A stretch of 33,796 nucleotides of DNA. Source: DAOLOF01 sp964463605. Its GTDB lineage: Bacteria > Patescibacteriota > Microgenomatia > UBA1400 > PJMF01. Below are positions 22,617 through 31,435 of this stretch, in pieces (the stretch's first letter is position 1; every line of letters starts with the position of its first letter). The stretch covers positions 1 through 33,796 of the forward strand of contig CAYXBZ010000004.1 of the NCBI GenBank assembly GCA_964463605.1, given 5' to 3'. Under the pieces are notes generated by a model. The model saw only the letters and a list, made by a program, of their open reading frames with translations. It was not told where the DNA came from and did no database searches. Position numbers and translations under genes: made by a program.

Positions 22617-24893
22617 CTATCGCTTATTTTGATAACTGTTGCGTCGATTGTTATTTGATCCACCTCGTGAAGAGCGATTATCGCTTCTTCCTCTGGAATT
22701 GCCATTGCTGTTTTGGCGATGCTGCTTAATCTTTTCTGCTTGCTCTTTGGTGAGCATAGATAGTCCAATCTTGCCATCATCTTTAATCTCAGAAATTCTC
22801 ACCTTCACCGCATCGCCCAACTTTACAAGCGTATTAGGATCTTTGACAAAACCCTCCGCCATCTGAGAAATATGGACTAGGCCTTCGCGACCCGGTAAGT
22901 ACTCAACAAAAGCTCCATAGCTTTCAATGCGGGTTACTTCACCTTCATATTCTTCATCAACCTCAACCGTTTTGAGAATGTTCTCGATCATAGTTCTGGC
23001 TTTGTTGATTGCTTCTTGGTCGCTGCTGGCAATGTTGGCTACACCTACATTTCGCTCCTCATCTTCATCAATGTCAACCTCAGCTCCACTTTGAGCAATG
23101 ATTTCCTTGATGATCTTGCCTCCTGGTCCGATCACTTCTCCAATTCTGTCGACAGGGATAGTCACTTGATCAATCTTGGGAGCAAATGAACTCAACTGTT
23201 CTCGTGGCTCGCTGATCGTTTTTAACATCTCGTTCATGATGTGCAATCTGCCTTTGTGAGCCTGCTTTAGAGCTTGACGCAAAATGTCGATAGTAATCCC
23301 CTTAAGTTTAATGTCCATCTGAATGGCGGTGATGCCTTTCTTGGTTCCGGCCACTTTAAAGTCCATATCGCCGATGTGATCCTCCAAACCTTGGATATCA
23401 GACAGAACTACATACTTACTCAAGTCTTCATTGCTCATCAGGCCCATGGCGATACCTGCCACCGGACTTTTAATTGGTACTCCAGCTGCCATTAGTGACA
23501 TAGTTGAACCACAGACAGAGGCTTGGCTGGTTGAGCCGTTAGATGACATGATCTCGCTGACCACCCGAATGGTGTAAGGAAACTCTTCCTGAGAAGGAAT
23601 CATCGGCAACAAAGCTCTTTCGGCTAAAGCTCCGTGTCCTACCTCACGGCGTTTAGGATAACCAAAGCGCCCAGCTTCGCCAGAAGCGTAGGGAGGCATA
23701 TTGTAGTGATGAATGTAGTGGCGCACTTCTTCTCCGTGGATATCTTCAATAGTTTGTCCTAATGAAGGGCTGCCCAATGTAGTAACTGTCATCGCTTGGG
23801 TTGCGCCGCGCTTGAACATGGCACTACCATGAGCTCTTGGGAGTAGATCAACCTCGGTCCAGATTGGGCGAATCTCTTCTGATTTTCTGCCATCTGGCCT
23901 AACACCTTCATCCAGAATCATTTTTCTGGCTGTTTTCTTCATCAAATCATAAACAGTATTTTTTACTTCTTTTGCCTCGACTTCAACCGAGTCTTCTTCG
24001 TTAAATATATACTCATTAAGATATGACACCATCTCTTCCACCAAAGCATCTAGATCAAACTCTTCAAGTCTGCCTTGTTTATTAACCGCATCAGATATCT
24101 GTTTGGCATACTTATCAGACAATTCATGAGAGATTTTCTCTGACCTATCGCTTTCTTCCTGAGATGCTGGAGTAACTAACTCAACCTTCTCTTGACCAAC
24201 TTTCTCCACAATCTTATTGATTTGGGTACAGATCTTTTTGAGTTCTTTTTGAGCTTTGTCGATGGCTTCTAACACCACTTCTTCATCAACTTCATTAGCT
24301 CCAGCTTCAACCATAACCACAGAATCACCAGTGCCCGAGACAATCAGGTCAAGATCTAGCTCTTCTTGCTGGGACTCAGTTGGATTTAAATAGTATTTTT
24401 GATCTTCATGTTGATAGCCAATACGCAACCCTGCAACTGGACCATCAAACGGAATCTTAGACATACTCAGCGCCAATCCTGTTGCCACCAACGAGATCAT
24501 GTCGTGACTGTTCTCCTGATCGTAGGAATAAACAGTGCTCACTATTTGAACTTGATTGGTAATGCCCTCAGGAAAAAGAGGACGAATAGTGCGGTCGATA
24601 ACACGAGCTTTGAGCACTGCGTCATCGGTTGGTCTGCCTTCGCGCTTCACCCAACGCGAACCTTTAATCATGCCGCTTGCATAAAGCTTCTCTTCGTACT
24701 CCACACTGAGTGGGAAGTAGCCCCAGTCAACCTTGCCTCCTAGGGCAACGGTCACGTGAACCACCGTCTCGCCACAGCGAGCCAGCACAGCCGCAGCAGT
24801 CTGCTCACTGAATTTACCGATAGTAAACTCGATGGTTTTATCTCCCACCTTGATTTCATGTTTATATTGATCAGTATATGTTGTTTTTGACAT
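22617..24893 (-). CDS. pnp: polynucleotide phosphorylase
   Basis: A 758-residue PNPase: two RNase PH domains joined by a helical domain, then KH (about 578-645; GEVIGPGGKIIKEI) and S1 (about 646-723; YEGEVTRIESYGAFVEYLPGREGLVHIS). The second RNase PH domain holds GSPSLGQTIEDIHGEEVRHYIHHYNMPP and the acidic DIQGLEDHIGDMDFKVAGT catalytic stretch. It degrades RNA 3'-5' with phosphate and can make heteropolymer tails. The last 35 residues are Asn/Ser/Arg/Gly-rich, a disordered RNA-binding tail. AAAAGG is the Shine-Dalgarno. Its own promoter and terminator make it a separate unit from rpsO. Confidence 0.97.
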   Translation of the reverse strand: MSKTTYTDQYKHEIKVGDKTIEFTIGKFSEQTAAAVLARCGETVVHVTVALGGKVDWGYFPLSVEYEEKLYASGMIKGSRWVKREGRPTDDAVLKARVIDRTIRPLFPEGITNQVQIVSTVYSYDQENSHDMISLVATGLALSMSKIPFDGPVAGLRIGYQHEDQKYYLNPTESQQEELDLDLIVSGTGDSVVMVEAGANEVDEEVVLEAIDKAQKELKKICTQINKIVEKVGQEKVELVTPASQEESDRSEKISHELSDKYAKQISDAVNKQGRLEEFDLDALVEEMVSYLNEYIFNEEDSVEVEAKEVKNTVYDLMKKTARKMILDEGVRPDGRKSEEIRPIWTEVDLLPRAHGSAMFKRGATQAMTVTTLGSPSLGQTIEDIHGEEVRHYIHHYNMPPYASGEAGRFGYPKRREVGHGALAERALLPMIPSQEEFPYTIRVVSEIMSSNGSTSQASVCGSTMSLMAAGVPIKSPVAGIAMGLMSNEDLSKYVVLSDIQGLEDHIGDMDFKVAGTKKGITAIQMDIKLKGITIDILRQALKQAHKGRLHIMNEMLKTISEPREQLSSFAPKIDQVTIPVDRIGEVIGPGGKIIKEIIAQSGAEVDIDEDEERNVGVANIASSDQEAINKARTMIENILKTVEVDEEYEGEVTRIESYGAFVEYLPGREGLVHISQMAEGFVKDPNTLVKLGDAVKVRISEIKDDGKIGLSMLTKEQAEKIKQHRQNSNGNSRGRSDNRSSRGGSNNNRRNSYQNKR

Positions 24894-25150
24894 ATCCTTT
24901 TTCTTTCTAGCAGAAAATCCAGCACAACTGTCAGTTTTGCTGCATTAACAGATCTCTGCCAATAACCTTGTTTGGTTTAGTTTAATAATATTTTTGATTA
25001 AAGCGAAAAAATTCATTCCGCCTGAGGAAGACGAAGGTCTGATTTAATAGACTTGCTGCGGGAAAACATAAAGATTTTGCCTTATGTTCTTTCGTAACAA
25101 ATCTACTTAGCTTGACCCCAAACTTCCGATAATTGTTAATGCTAGGATGT
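24894..25150 (-). promoter_or_regulatory. long structured leader of pnp
   Basis: About 250 bases without a gene between pnp and its -10 box. In it, TTCCGC (25016-25021) pairs with GCGGGAA (25058-25064) around an inner AAGGTCT/AGACTT stem (25034-25040 with 25049-25054), and AACATAA (25065-25071) pairs with TTATGTT (25082-25088). In other bacteria pnp mRNA leaders are folded and are targets of PNPase/RNase III self-control. The folds here are real complementarities; a control role is inference. Confidence 0.4.
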
Positions 25151-25235
25151 ATTATAACCGACCATCAGCAAAATATCAGCCTTAATAGTCTTTCCCCTCT
25201 ATTCAAATAAATGATTCGTTAATTGCTGATATACT
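25151..25235. promoter_or_regulatory. divergent promoters of pnp and the plus-strand gene, with ATCAGC half-sites
   Basis: Minus strand: a perfect TATAAT at 25151-25156 for pnp. Plus strand: an extended -10 TGATATACT at 25227-25235 for the gene at 25296. Between them are ATCAGCAA (25164-25171) and ATATCAGC (25173-25180), with ATCAGC starts 11 bases apart, and the complementary TTGCTGATAT (25223-25232) lies on the plus-strand -10. Such spacing and orientation suit a protein acting on both promoters. Confidence 0.45.
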
Positions 25236-25295
25236 TGAAACAGAAATAAATTATTCATTAGTTATTTGTAATTGTATTAATTATTAATTCAGCCT

Positions 25296-25844
25296 ATGGA
25301 AAATAAAGCGGGTGCACCAACAAATGCAGAGAATGAAACCTTGAATGTAAGTCAGGTTAAAGACATTTTAAGGGAAAAAGGGTTGCTAATTTTCGAACCC
25401 ACCCTAAATACAGTTGTTGAGCATCTACAAGACAACGATCTTAGCCTTACTACTGAGGAAGTAGCAAGTTTTCTTTACGCAGTTTTTAAACCTATCGATA
25501 AAGCAGTCAAAAATCTGCCAGAGGCCCTTGCATTTAGACAAATGGAGCAGCAACTAGATGGAAAAAGTGTTAAACAATTTCTAGCAGACCTAGAAGATGT
25601 ACAAACTAATGCTCAGTCAGGTCAATCTAATCAAACTACTTCATCTGCGCTTGAGCATTCACCAGCTCAAAAAGATGGTGGACCAGTGACAGGGTGGAGG
25701 TCTCTTACAACTGATAATAAAACTCCTGACAGCCTCATAACAGATCATTCAAAAGCAGAATCACCCACGAATCAAGGTCCAGTTCTGGGATGGAAAGGCA
25801 CGTTGGAGGGAGAGAAGGCTCCTGAGCCAAAGAAAATTTCTTAA
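25296..25844 (+). CDS. unknown protein with C-terminal GPVxGW repeats
   Basis: A 182-residue protein I do not recognise. Residues 15-105 look helical and soluble (VSQVKDILREKGLL, LTTEEVASFLYAVF, VKQFLADLEDVQ). From about 105 on it is polar and disordered, with two copies of a short motif 32 residues apart: GPVTGWRSL at 129 and GPVLGWKGTL at 161. No signal peptide or membrane helix. It is the only plus-strand gene in the 28-kb stretch after the nucleotidyltransferase, and it sits between rpsO and pnp, convergent with rpsO (11 bases apart) and divergent from pnp. An extended -10 lies about 60 bases upstream; the leader has no clear Shine-Dalgarno. Confidence 0.8.
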   Translation: MENKAGAPTNAENETLNVSQVKDILREKGLLIFEPTLNTVVEHLQDNDLSLTTEEVASFLYAVFKPIDKAVKNLPEALAFRQMEQQLDGKSVKQFLADLEDVQTNAQSGQSNQTTSSALEHSPAQKDGGPVTGWRSLTTDNKTPDSLITDHSKAESPTNQGPVLGWKGTLEGEKAPEPKKIS

Positions 25845-25855
25845 AAGTGGGAACA

Positions 25856-26125
25856 CTACTTCTTCAACCCCAGCTTCTTGATTAAAGTGTCGTATCGTTC
25901 CTGACTTCTTTCACTCAAGAAGCGCAATAAACGTCGCCGCTTTGAAACTTGGCGCAATAAACCTTTTCGTGAGTGATCATCTCCCTTGTGATCTTTAAGA
26001 TGATCGGTTAGCTCTTGAATACTGGCAGTAAGAAGAGCAATCTGTACTTCTGGAGATCCAGTATCACCTTCAAAGAGTTGATATTCCTTAATTATTGCTG
26101 TTTTTTGGCCTTTAGATAATGCCAT
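25856..26125 (-). CDS. rpsO: 30S ribosomal protein S15
   Basis: An 89-residue S15 with every expected segment: GDTGSPEVQIALLTASIQELTDHL at about 20-43, HKGDDHSRKGLL, and the C-terminal RRRLLRFLSERSQERYDTLIKKLGLKK. It binds 16S rRNA in the central domain early in assembly. AGGAGGT is the Shine-Dalgarno. It follows infB by 73 bases and probably ends that operon; in most bacteria pnp comes next on the same transcript, but here a plus-strand gene intervenes. Confidence 0.98.
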   Translation of the reverse strand: MALSKGQKTAIIKEYQLFEGDTGSPEVQIALLTASIQELTDHLKDHKGDDHSRKGLLRQVSKRRRLLRFLSERSQERYDTLIKKLGLKK

Positions 26126-26198
26126 GGTATACCTCCTGTTAGAGTTCCCTTGATTGGCGAGAAATATTCGATCCAGCCAACAAAGTAACCAATAGTTA

Positions 26199-27656
26199 TT
26201 AAAATTCTTTTTTATAAGCCGTGATTATATCACCTTTTTTAAAATCTAGTCTTTTATTTTTGAAAGCTAGGCCCGCTTCCCCCTTGGCCTTAATCACTTC
26301 AACATCATCTTTACCATGTTTCATACTGGTAATCACTGGGCGCGCAATGATCTGATCATCTCTAACTAAATAGAGACTATCATGACGATTAATCTCGCCG
26401 GTAATTACCCTAACACCGGCAATTTTACGATTATTATAATCAAAAATCTGAAGAATCTCAGCCTTGCCTAATTCCACCTCTCCATAATGAGGATCCATCA
26501 GCTTTAGCATCTGTTCTTCCAAATCTTCAAGCAAATGATAAATCACTTCGTATTGTTTTAGGTGCACTCCAAGCTGCTTGGCTGAATGTTTCATTTTAGA
26601 AGGAATCTTCTGACCAAAAACAACAACAACGCTACCAGTGGCTGCGGCCAGTTCAAGATCTCCATCCGTAAGGGGACCAACAGAAGCACTAATCAACTCA
26701 ACGGTGTCTTCATCTAAAGATTGCACTATCGCTTCCAAAGTACCTTTTACGTCTGCTTTCACTATCAAGTTGAGTTTTTCCTTTTCGCCCAGAAGAGAGG
26801 CTATATCTACATCATCCCACGAAAACTCAGTTTCTCCCTCTTGATCACTTACTTCCTCAAGTGCTTCATATTTGGCCTGAGCATCTCGAACAATTGCGCC
26901 AACTTCGGGTACATCATTCAGCCCAAGAATCTCGGCTGGTTGTCCTGGCACGACTTTTTTTAACTGTTTTCCTGTTTCATCTGACAAAGATTTCACCCTG
27001 CCTTCAATTCCATCAACTTCTAGATTTTGACGTATCTTAAGAGTTCCCTGTTGAACAATCACTCTTGCCACTGGACCTTTATGCTGATCTTTCGTTGACT
27101 CAATCACAACTGCTTCTAGAGGAGCTTCATCATCGGCATTTAGTTCAAGAAGTTCAGCCATCACCAACACATTGTCAAGCAGTTCATCTACGCCTTTACC
27201 TTTGAGGGCACTGATCTCGATGGCATCGATATCACCTCCATACTCTTGAACTACAATGTCATGTTCAGCCAACTGCGTTTTGGTTAATGTGGGGTTTGCT
27301 CCTTCCAAATCTATTTTATTGAGAGCAACCAAGCAAGGTACCTTAGCTTCTTTAATGTATCGAATAGATTCAATGGTTTGAGGTTGAACACCATCTTTAG
27401 CGGAGACAACTAAAATTACCAAGTCTGTGATTTGAGCTCCACGCTCTCGCATCTTGTTAAAAGCAGCGTGACCTGGAGTATCGATAAAGGTAATCTTCTT
27501 CCCTTTGAAGGTAATTTGATAAGCTCCAATGTGTTGAGTAATACCGCCCACCTCTCCTTCTTGGACTTTTGTTTGACGAATATGGTCTAACAGAGTAGTT
27601 TTTCCATGATCAACATGGCCTAGAACAGTAATAATTGGCGGTCGATTCTTTTTCAT
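26199..27656 (-). CDS. infB: translation initiation factor IF-2, minimal form
   Basis: A 485-residue IF-2. The G domain starts almost at once: GHVDHGKT (13-20), DTPGH, NKID. Domain II, the linker helix, domain III (LNLIVKADVKGTLEAI) and the C-terminal fMet-tRNA-binding domain follow. The long N-terminal part of most IF-2 proteins is missing completely. In the C-terminal domain the common ECG motif reads EAG and the IAGC segment reads IAGV, so both conserved cysteines are replaced. The start is one base after the nusA stop with no Shine-Dalgarno, so it depends on coupled translation. Confidence 0.96.
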   Translation of the reverse strand: MKKNRPPIITVLGHVDHGKTTLLDHIRQTKVQEGEVGGITQHIGAYQITFKGKKITFIDTPGHAAFNKMRERGAQITDLVILVVSAKDGVQPQTIESIRYIKEAKVPCLVALNKIDLEGANPTLTKTQLAEHDIVVQEYGGDIDAIEISALKGKGVDELLDNVLVMAELLELNADDEAPLEAVVIESTKDQHKGPVARVIVQQGTLKIRQNLEVDGIEGRVKSLSDETGKQLKKVVPGQPAEILGLNDVPEVGAIVRDAQAKYEALEEVSDQEGETEFSWDDVDIASLLGEKEKLNLIVKADVKGTLEAIVQSLDEDTVELISASVGPLTDGDLELAAATGSVVVVFGQKIPSKMKHSAKQLGVHLKQYEVIYHLLEDLEEQMLKLMDPHYGEVELGKAEILQIFDYNNRKIAGVRVITGEINRHDSLYLVRDDQIIARPVITSMKHGKDDVEVIKAKGEAGLAFKNKRLDFKKGDIITAYKKEF

Positions 27657-27657
27657 T

Positions 27658-28926
27658 TTATTCAGTAGTTTCGCTAGATTCTCTTTGAGCTAATTCTTCG
27701 TGATATTCTGCTAATTTTTGTTTTATCAACTCTTGTTGATCTTTTTCAAGATCTTCAGCTTCTTGCCACTTGTCAGTAAAGCGATCAAGATCATAGATGG
27801 TGGTCAGTTTCCGTTGAACTAAGAACTCACGCGCTTCTGGAGTTAAGCCTTCCCAACTATCGATCTCATACTCTTCTTCACCCGTAGCATGAGACTCAAT
27901 TTCTCCCTCAGCAGACTTAATTGTAATATAGTAACCTGTAAGTTTAGCAGCAAGTCTCACATTTTGACCTCCTCGACCAATAGCCAATGAGAGTTGATCA
28001 TTGGGAGCGGTCACAACCACCTTTTTCGCCTCTTCATCAATCTCAATTAGCAAATTGTCTGCTGGAGCCAAGGCCGCCTTGAGATAAGTGGTTACGTCTT
28101 CGTGATAAGGAACAATATCTATTTTTTCGTTGTTAAGTTCCTCAATAACTTTCTGAACCCTAACTCCTCTTTGACCAACGCAAGAACCTACCGGATCAAC
28201 TCCCTCTTGAGTTGAGTGAACAGCAATCTTTGTTCTAACACCTGCCTCTCTTGCTACAGCGATAATTTCTACCGCCCCCGAACCGACTTCTGGAACTTCT
28301 CGTTCAAACAATTTAGAAACCAGTTGTGAAGTTGCACGCGATACAATAATTGAGTCGCTATGATCTTCATCTTCAATTTCCTTAATCAATACTACAATTC
28401 TTTGATTTTTGCGGTAGAACTCACCTCGCATCTGTTCTTGAGGAGGCATGAGAGCCTGACCGCGACCAATTTCTAAAATTACTGTGCCTCGATCCATTCT
28501 TAACACCTGACCAGTAACAATTTCTCCTACTTTGTCTCTGAACTCGTCAACTATCTGAGTTTTTTCGCTGCGACGAATTTCTTGCAAAATTACCTGCTTA
28601 GCTGTTTGGGCGGCAATGCGACCAAAACCAGCTGGAGTTACTTCTTTATGTTTAGATTCATCTTCATCCCACTTAAGAATCTCGTTGGTTTCCTCATCTC
28701 GCTCCAAAACAGAAGCTTGAAATATATGAGCCTCGCCAGTATCTTCATTCAAAGTCACATAGTAGTAGAATTCATCATCTAGTCCGCCCGTTTCTTTACG
28801 ATAAGCAGAAATGAGAGCATGCTTAATTGCTTCATGAATTGCTTCTGGCTCAATCTTTCTTTCTTGTGCGATTTGAGCAATTGCTGAAGCAAACTCAGTG
28901 CGAACAACTTGGTTTAAATTTGCCAT
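27658..28926 (-). CDS. nusA: transcription elongation/termination factor NusA
   Basis: A 422-residue NusA. The N-terminal RNA polymerase-binding part (IAQERKIEPEAIHEAIKHALISAYRKE) has an insert with many acidic residues, followed by S1 (GEIVTGQVLRMDRGTVILEIGR), KH1 (VGSCVGQRGVRVQKVIEELNNEKIDIVPY) and KH2 (LSLAIGRGGQNVRLAAKLTGYYI). A short C-terminal tail resembles one helix-hairpin-helix repeat (GLTPEAREFLVQRKLTTIYDL). It controls pausing, termination and antitermination, e.g. on rRNA operons. RimP, which normally precedes nusA, is absent; upstream is a 192-base spacer with poly-A/T runs and then a HAD gene. Confidence 0.97.
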   Translation of the reverse strand: MANLNQVVRTEFASAIAQIAQERKIEPEAIHEAIKHALISAYRKETGGLDDEFYYYVTLNEDTGEAHIFQASVLERDEETNEILKWDEDESKHKEVTPAGFGRIAAQTAKQVILQEIRRSEKTQIVDEFRDKVGEIVTGQVLRMDRGTVILEIGRGQALMPPQEQMRGEFYRKNQRIVVLIKEIEDEDHSDSIIVSRATSQLVSKLFEREVPEVGSGAVEIIAVAREAGVRTKIAVHSTQEGVDPVGSCVGQRGVRVQKVIEELNNEKIDIVPYHEDVTTYLKAALAPADNLLIEIDEEAKKVVVTAPNDQLSLAIGRGGQNVRLAAKLTGYYITIKSAEGEIESHATGEEEYEIDSWEGLTPEAREFLVQRKLTTIYDLDRFTDKWQEAEDLEKDQQELIKQKLAEYHEELAQRESSETTE

Positions 28927-29118
28927 ATGTTGTGTGTCGTTAGCGACTAATAAATTTATATTTTTTTATCTTTTGATTACAGGAAAAAAGAAAAACGCAC
29001 TTTTTCAGTCCGTCAAACCCTGTCCATCATTCGTTTTTTTCCATCAAATCTTGAAAGACAATGCTTATTATAGCTGATATCTCAAAAAAAACCAGGTGTC
29101 TATCTAGTTTGAGATCGT

Positions 29119-29784
29119 TTAGCCACCAGCAACAGCCTGAAGCAAAAAGTTTGCCAAGTCATGAACAGAAGGAAAAGCAAAATCAGCTCTTTCGTCTTGA
29201 TCATAAACCAAAGCTGTATGCATGCCAATTTCCTTTGCAGTTGCTAGATCTGTTTCATAACGATCACCAACAAATAAATGTTCTTGAGGTGAGACTTGAG
29301 TAAAATCCAACAGATATTGATAGGGTGCAATCGATGGTTTAAGCTCACCAGTTTCATCAGGTGCGCTAATAATCTTTTTGAAAAAACTTAATGAAAAGCC
29401 AATTTTTTCAAGTTTCAGCAGTGAATATTTCAATGGAGCATTTGTGCAAATAATGTGCTCAAAACTATTTAGTTGAGATAGCTGTTCAACCAGTTTTTCG
29501 TCTGCTTGAATCGAAGTCAGCTGGGTTTCATTAAACATCTTTTCGCTATCAACAACATTTATTCCCAAACTTTCTAAAACTAAAGTATTGCTATGAAGAC
29601 GCTCATATAGATTTTGATAAATTGACTCTGCCTCGTTTAAAGAGATATCTTTTAAGTTAGCCACCATCTGATAGACATTGAAGCGAATTCTGGAAAATAG
29701 CTCATCAGTTATTTCGTACAAAGTGCCATCCAAATCCCAAATAATATACTTAAGATCCTTAATCCATGAATTGTTATTTCTCAT
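29119..29784 (-). CDS. HAD-superfamily hydrolase
   Basis: A 221-residue HAD phosphatase with a helical cap between motif I and II. Motif I is DLDGT (17-21, nucleophile D17 and acid D19), motif II ICTNAP, motif III a lysine in ELKPS, and motif IV VGDRYETD. The form is that of phosphoglycolate phosphatase / pyrophosphatase-like HADs; the substrate cannot be read from motifs. Weak GAAAGAT Shine-Dalgarno. It follows the dnaJ-like gene on the same strand by 63 bases and may be on its transcript. Confidence 0.87.
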   Translation of the reverse strand: MRNNNSWIKDLKYIIWDLDGTLYEITDELFSRIRFNVYQMVANLKDISLNEAESIYQNLYERLHSNTLVLESLGINVVDSEKMFNETQLTSIQADEKLVEQLSQLNSFEHIICTNAPLKYSLLKLEKIGFSLSFFKKIISAPDETGELKPSIAPYQYLLDFTQVSPQEHLFVGDRYETDLATAKEIGMHTALVYDQDERADFAFPSVHDLANFLLQAVAGG

Positions 29785-29847
29785 AAATCTTTCTTGTGGG
29801 AAATAAACCTAAAATAATAATTTTCCAACAATAAATCTTACATCTAC

Positions 29848-30699
29848 TTAAACATCCATCTCTTTGAGGTGCTCGAACAGTTTTTTTTGTTCTTTATTTA
29901 GTTTTTCTGGAATCCTCACCTTCAAGCGAACATACAAATCGCCACGACCACCACCTCGAAGATGCCTAATTCCCTCACCTCTAAGTCTCACTAAAGTATG
30001 AGATTGTGTTCCTGGTCTGATTCTTAAGTTGAGCTCGTTATCAAGAGTTTTTACCTGCTTGGTTCCACCCAATACTGCCAAACTTAATGGGATATCCTGA
30101 TCAAGATACACGTCATAACCCTCTCTCTTAAAGCGAGGGTGAGGCTTAACATCAATCGAAATATCAAAATCATCAAATCTAATGCGGGTACCATCATCAG
30201 CCCCTGCTGGAACCTTGATTTTTCTTTTTTTGCCATCTATTTCAACTTCCTTTGTCACTCCGTTAACCGCTTCCATAAACTCAATTTTTAAACTATACCG
30301 TTGTCTTCTTGCTTGACGCGAAAAGCCTCCTCCAAAAAATGATTCAAAAATCTCAAATGGATCGCCAAAGTCAAAATCTCCAAAAGGATTTTCTCCACCG
30401 CTTCGGTAGGTGTAAGTAAACGGACCCGATCGAGCTCCCCCGGCAAAAGGATTTGAGCCCATGCCACCAGCTCCGCTAAAGGCAGCGTGACCAAACTGAT
30501 CGTATGCCTGACGTTTTTTCTGATCTGAAAGAATTTGATAGGCCTCGTTAATTTCTTTGAATTTATCTTCAGCATCAGCTGATTTATTGTGATCAGGATG
30601 ATACTTCAAGGCAAGCTTGCGATACGCTTGCTTTAACTGAGTTTGCGTCGCATCTTTGCTCACTCCTAAAATCTCGTAATAATCTCTTTTTGTTGTCAT
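29848..30699 (-). CDS. DnaJ/CbpA-type co-chaperone without zinc finger
   Basis: A 283-residue J protein: J domain at 5-70 with HPD (34-36) that triggers DnaK ATPase, a Gly/Phe-rich linker (about 75-120), and C-terminal substrate domains with GTQSHTLVRLRGEGIRHLRGGGRGDLYVRL. The CxxCxGxG zinc repeats of canonical DnaJ are absent, so it is of the CbpA (class B) type. It should hand unfolded proteins to the DnaK encoded upstream. It is separated from dnaK by the GT2 gene and a terminator-like hairpin. Poor Shine-Dalgarno. Confidence 0.93.
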   Translation of the reverse strand: MTTKRDYYEILGVSKDATQTQLKQAYRKLALKYHPDHNKSADAEDKFKEINEAYQILSDQKKRQAYDQFGHAAFSGAGGMGSNPFAGGARSGPFTYTYRSGGENPFGDFDFGDPFEIFESFFGGGFSRQARRQRYSLKIEFMEAVNGVTKEVEIDGKKRKIKVPAGADDGTRIRFDDFDISIDVKPHPRFKREGYDVYLDQDIPLSLAVLGGTKQVKTLDNELNLRIRPGTQSHTLVRLRGEGIRHLRGGGRGDLYVRLKVRIPEKLNKEQKKLFEHLKEMDV

Positions 30700-30739
30700 A
30701 CTTTGTTTTCAATTTCGGATGATTTTGCTTAACAATCTG

Positions 30740-31411
30740 CTAATTATATCTCAGCTTAACTACAGTCCAAAAAGCAGTTACTCCATCTTTCCAGGTGATC
30801 TTTTTCCCCTCATCAAAACCCCTGCCTACATAACTAATTGGAACCTCAAATATTTTAATGTTTCTTTTTAAAATTTTACAAGTTACTTCTGGCTCAAAAT
30901 CAAAGCCGTTAGCTTGAAGAGCTAGTTCTCTCATCAATCCAGAGGGAATCAATTTATAGCATGTTTCCATATCTGACAAGGTTGTATCATAAAGTAAGTT
31001 TACCAAAGCATTAAGAAAGTGATTTCCTACTCGATGCCAAAAAAGTAAATTTGAGTGTGGGCCCAAAAATCTTGAACCGTACACCACCTCTACGCCTTCA
31101 CGCTCAAGATAATGGAGTAGTTGCTTGATATCTTGAGGATCATACTCTAAGTCTGCATCCTGAATGAGGATATAATCGCCAGCTGCTTTTGACAAACCCA
31201 AACGAATTGCACTACCTTTCCCTTGATTTTGCTGATGAAATATTTTAATTTTTCTAGATCTAAGTGAATCTAAAATTTTTTTTGTATTATCACTTGACCC
31301 ATCGTTGACCACAATAATTTCGCCAATTTCCCTAACCTTAAGCAACTTTTGTAACAATTTATTTACTGTTTGCTCTTCATTGTAAACCGGAACGATAACC
31401 GATAGCTTCAT
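30740..31411 (-). CDS. GT2 glycosyltransferase (dolichyl-phosphate mannosyltransferase-like)
   Basis: A 223-residue GT-A glycosyltransferase of family 2. VPVYNEEQTVNKLL opens the fold, VNDGSSDNT binds the nucleotide, and DADLEYDP supplies the metal-binding acidic motif. VYGSRFLG and the YKLIPS segment are as in DPM1/polyprenyl-phosphate glycosyltransferases. No membrane helices, so it should work at the membrane surface with a lipid-phosphate acceptor. It is wedged between dnaK and the dnaJ-like gene, after the dnaK terminator. No Shine-Dalgarno. Confidence 0.9.
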   Translation of the reverse strand: MKLSVIVPVYNEEQTVNKLLQKLLKVREIGEIIVVNDGSSDNTKKILDSLRSRKIKIFHQQNQGKGSAIRLGLSKAAGDYILIQDADLEYDPQDIKQLLHYLEREGVEVVYGSRFLGPHSNLLFWHRVGNHFLNALVNLLYDTTLSDMETCYKLIPSGLMRELALQANGFDFEPEVTCKILKRNIKIFEVPISYVGRGFDEGKKITWKDGVTAFWTVVKLRYN

Positions 31412-31435
31412 GGGTTACTTTTCTTATTTCAATCC

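Noticed and set aside
29070..29125. Inverted repeat ATCTCAAA...TTTGAGAT after the HAD gene as a terminator
   Set aside because: The loop is over 20 bases and the T run lies inside the loop/stem, not after it.
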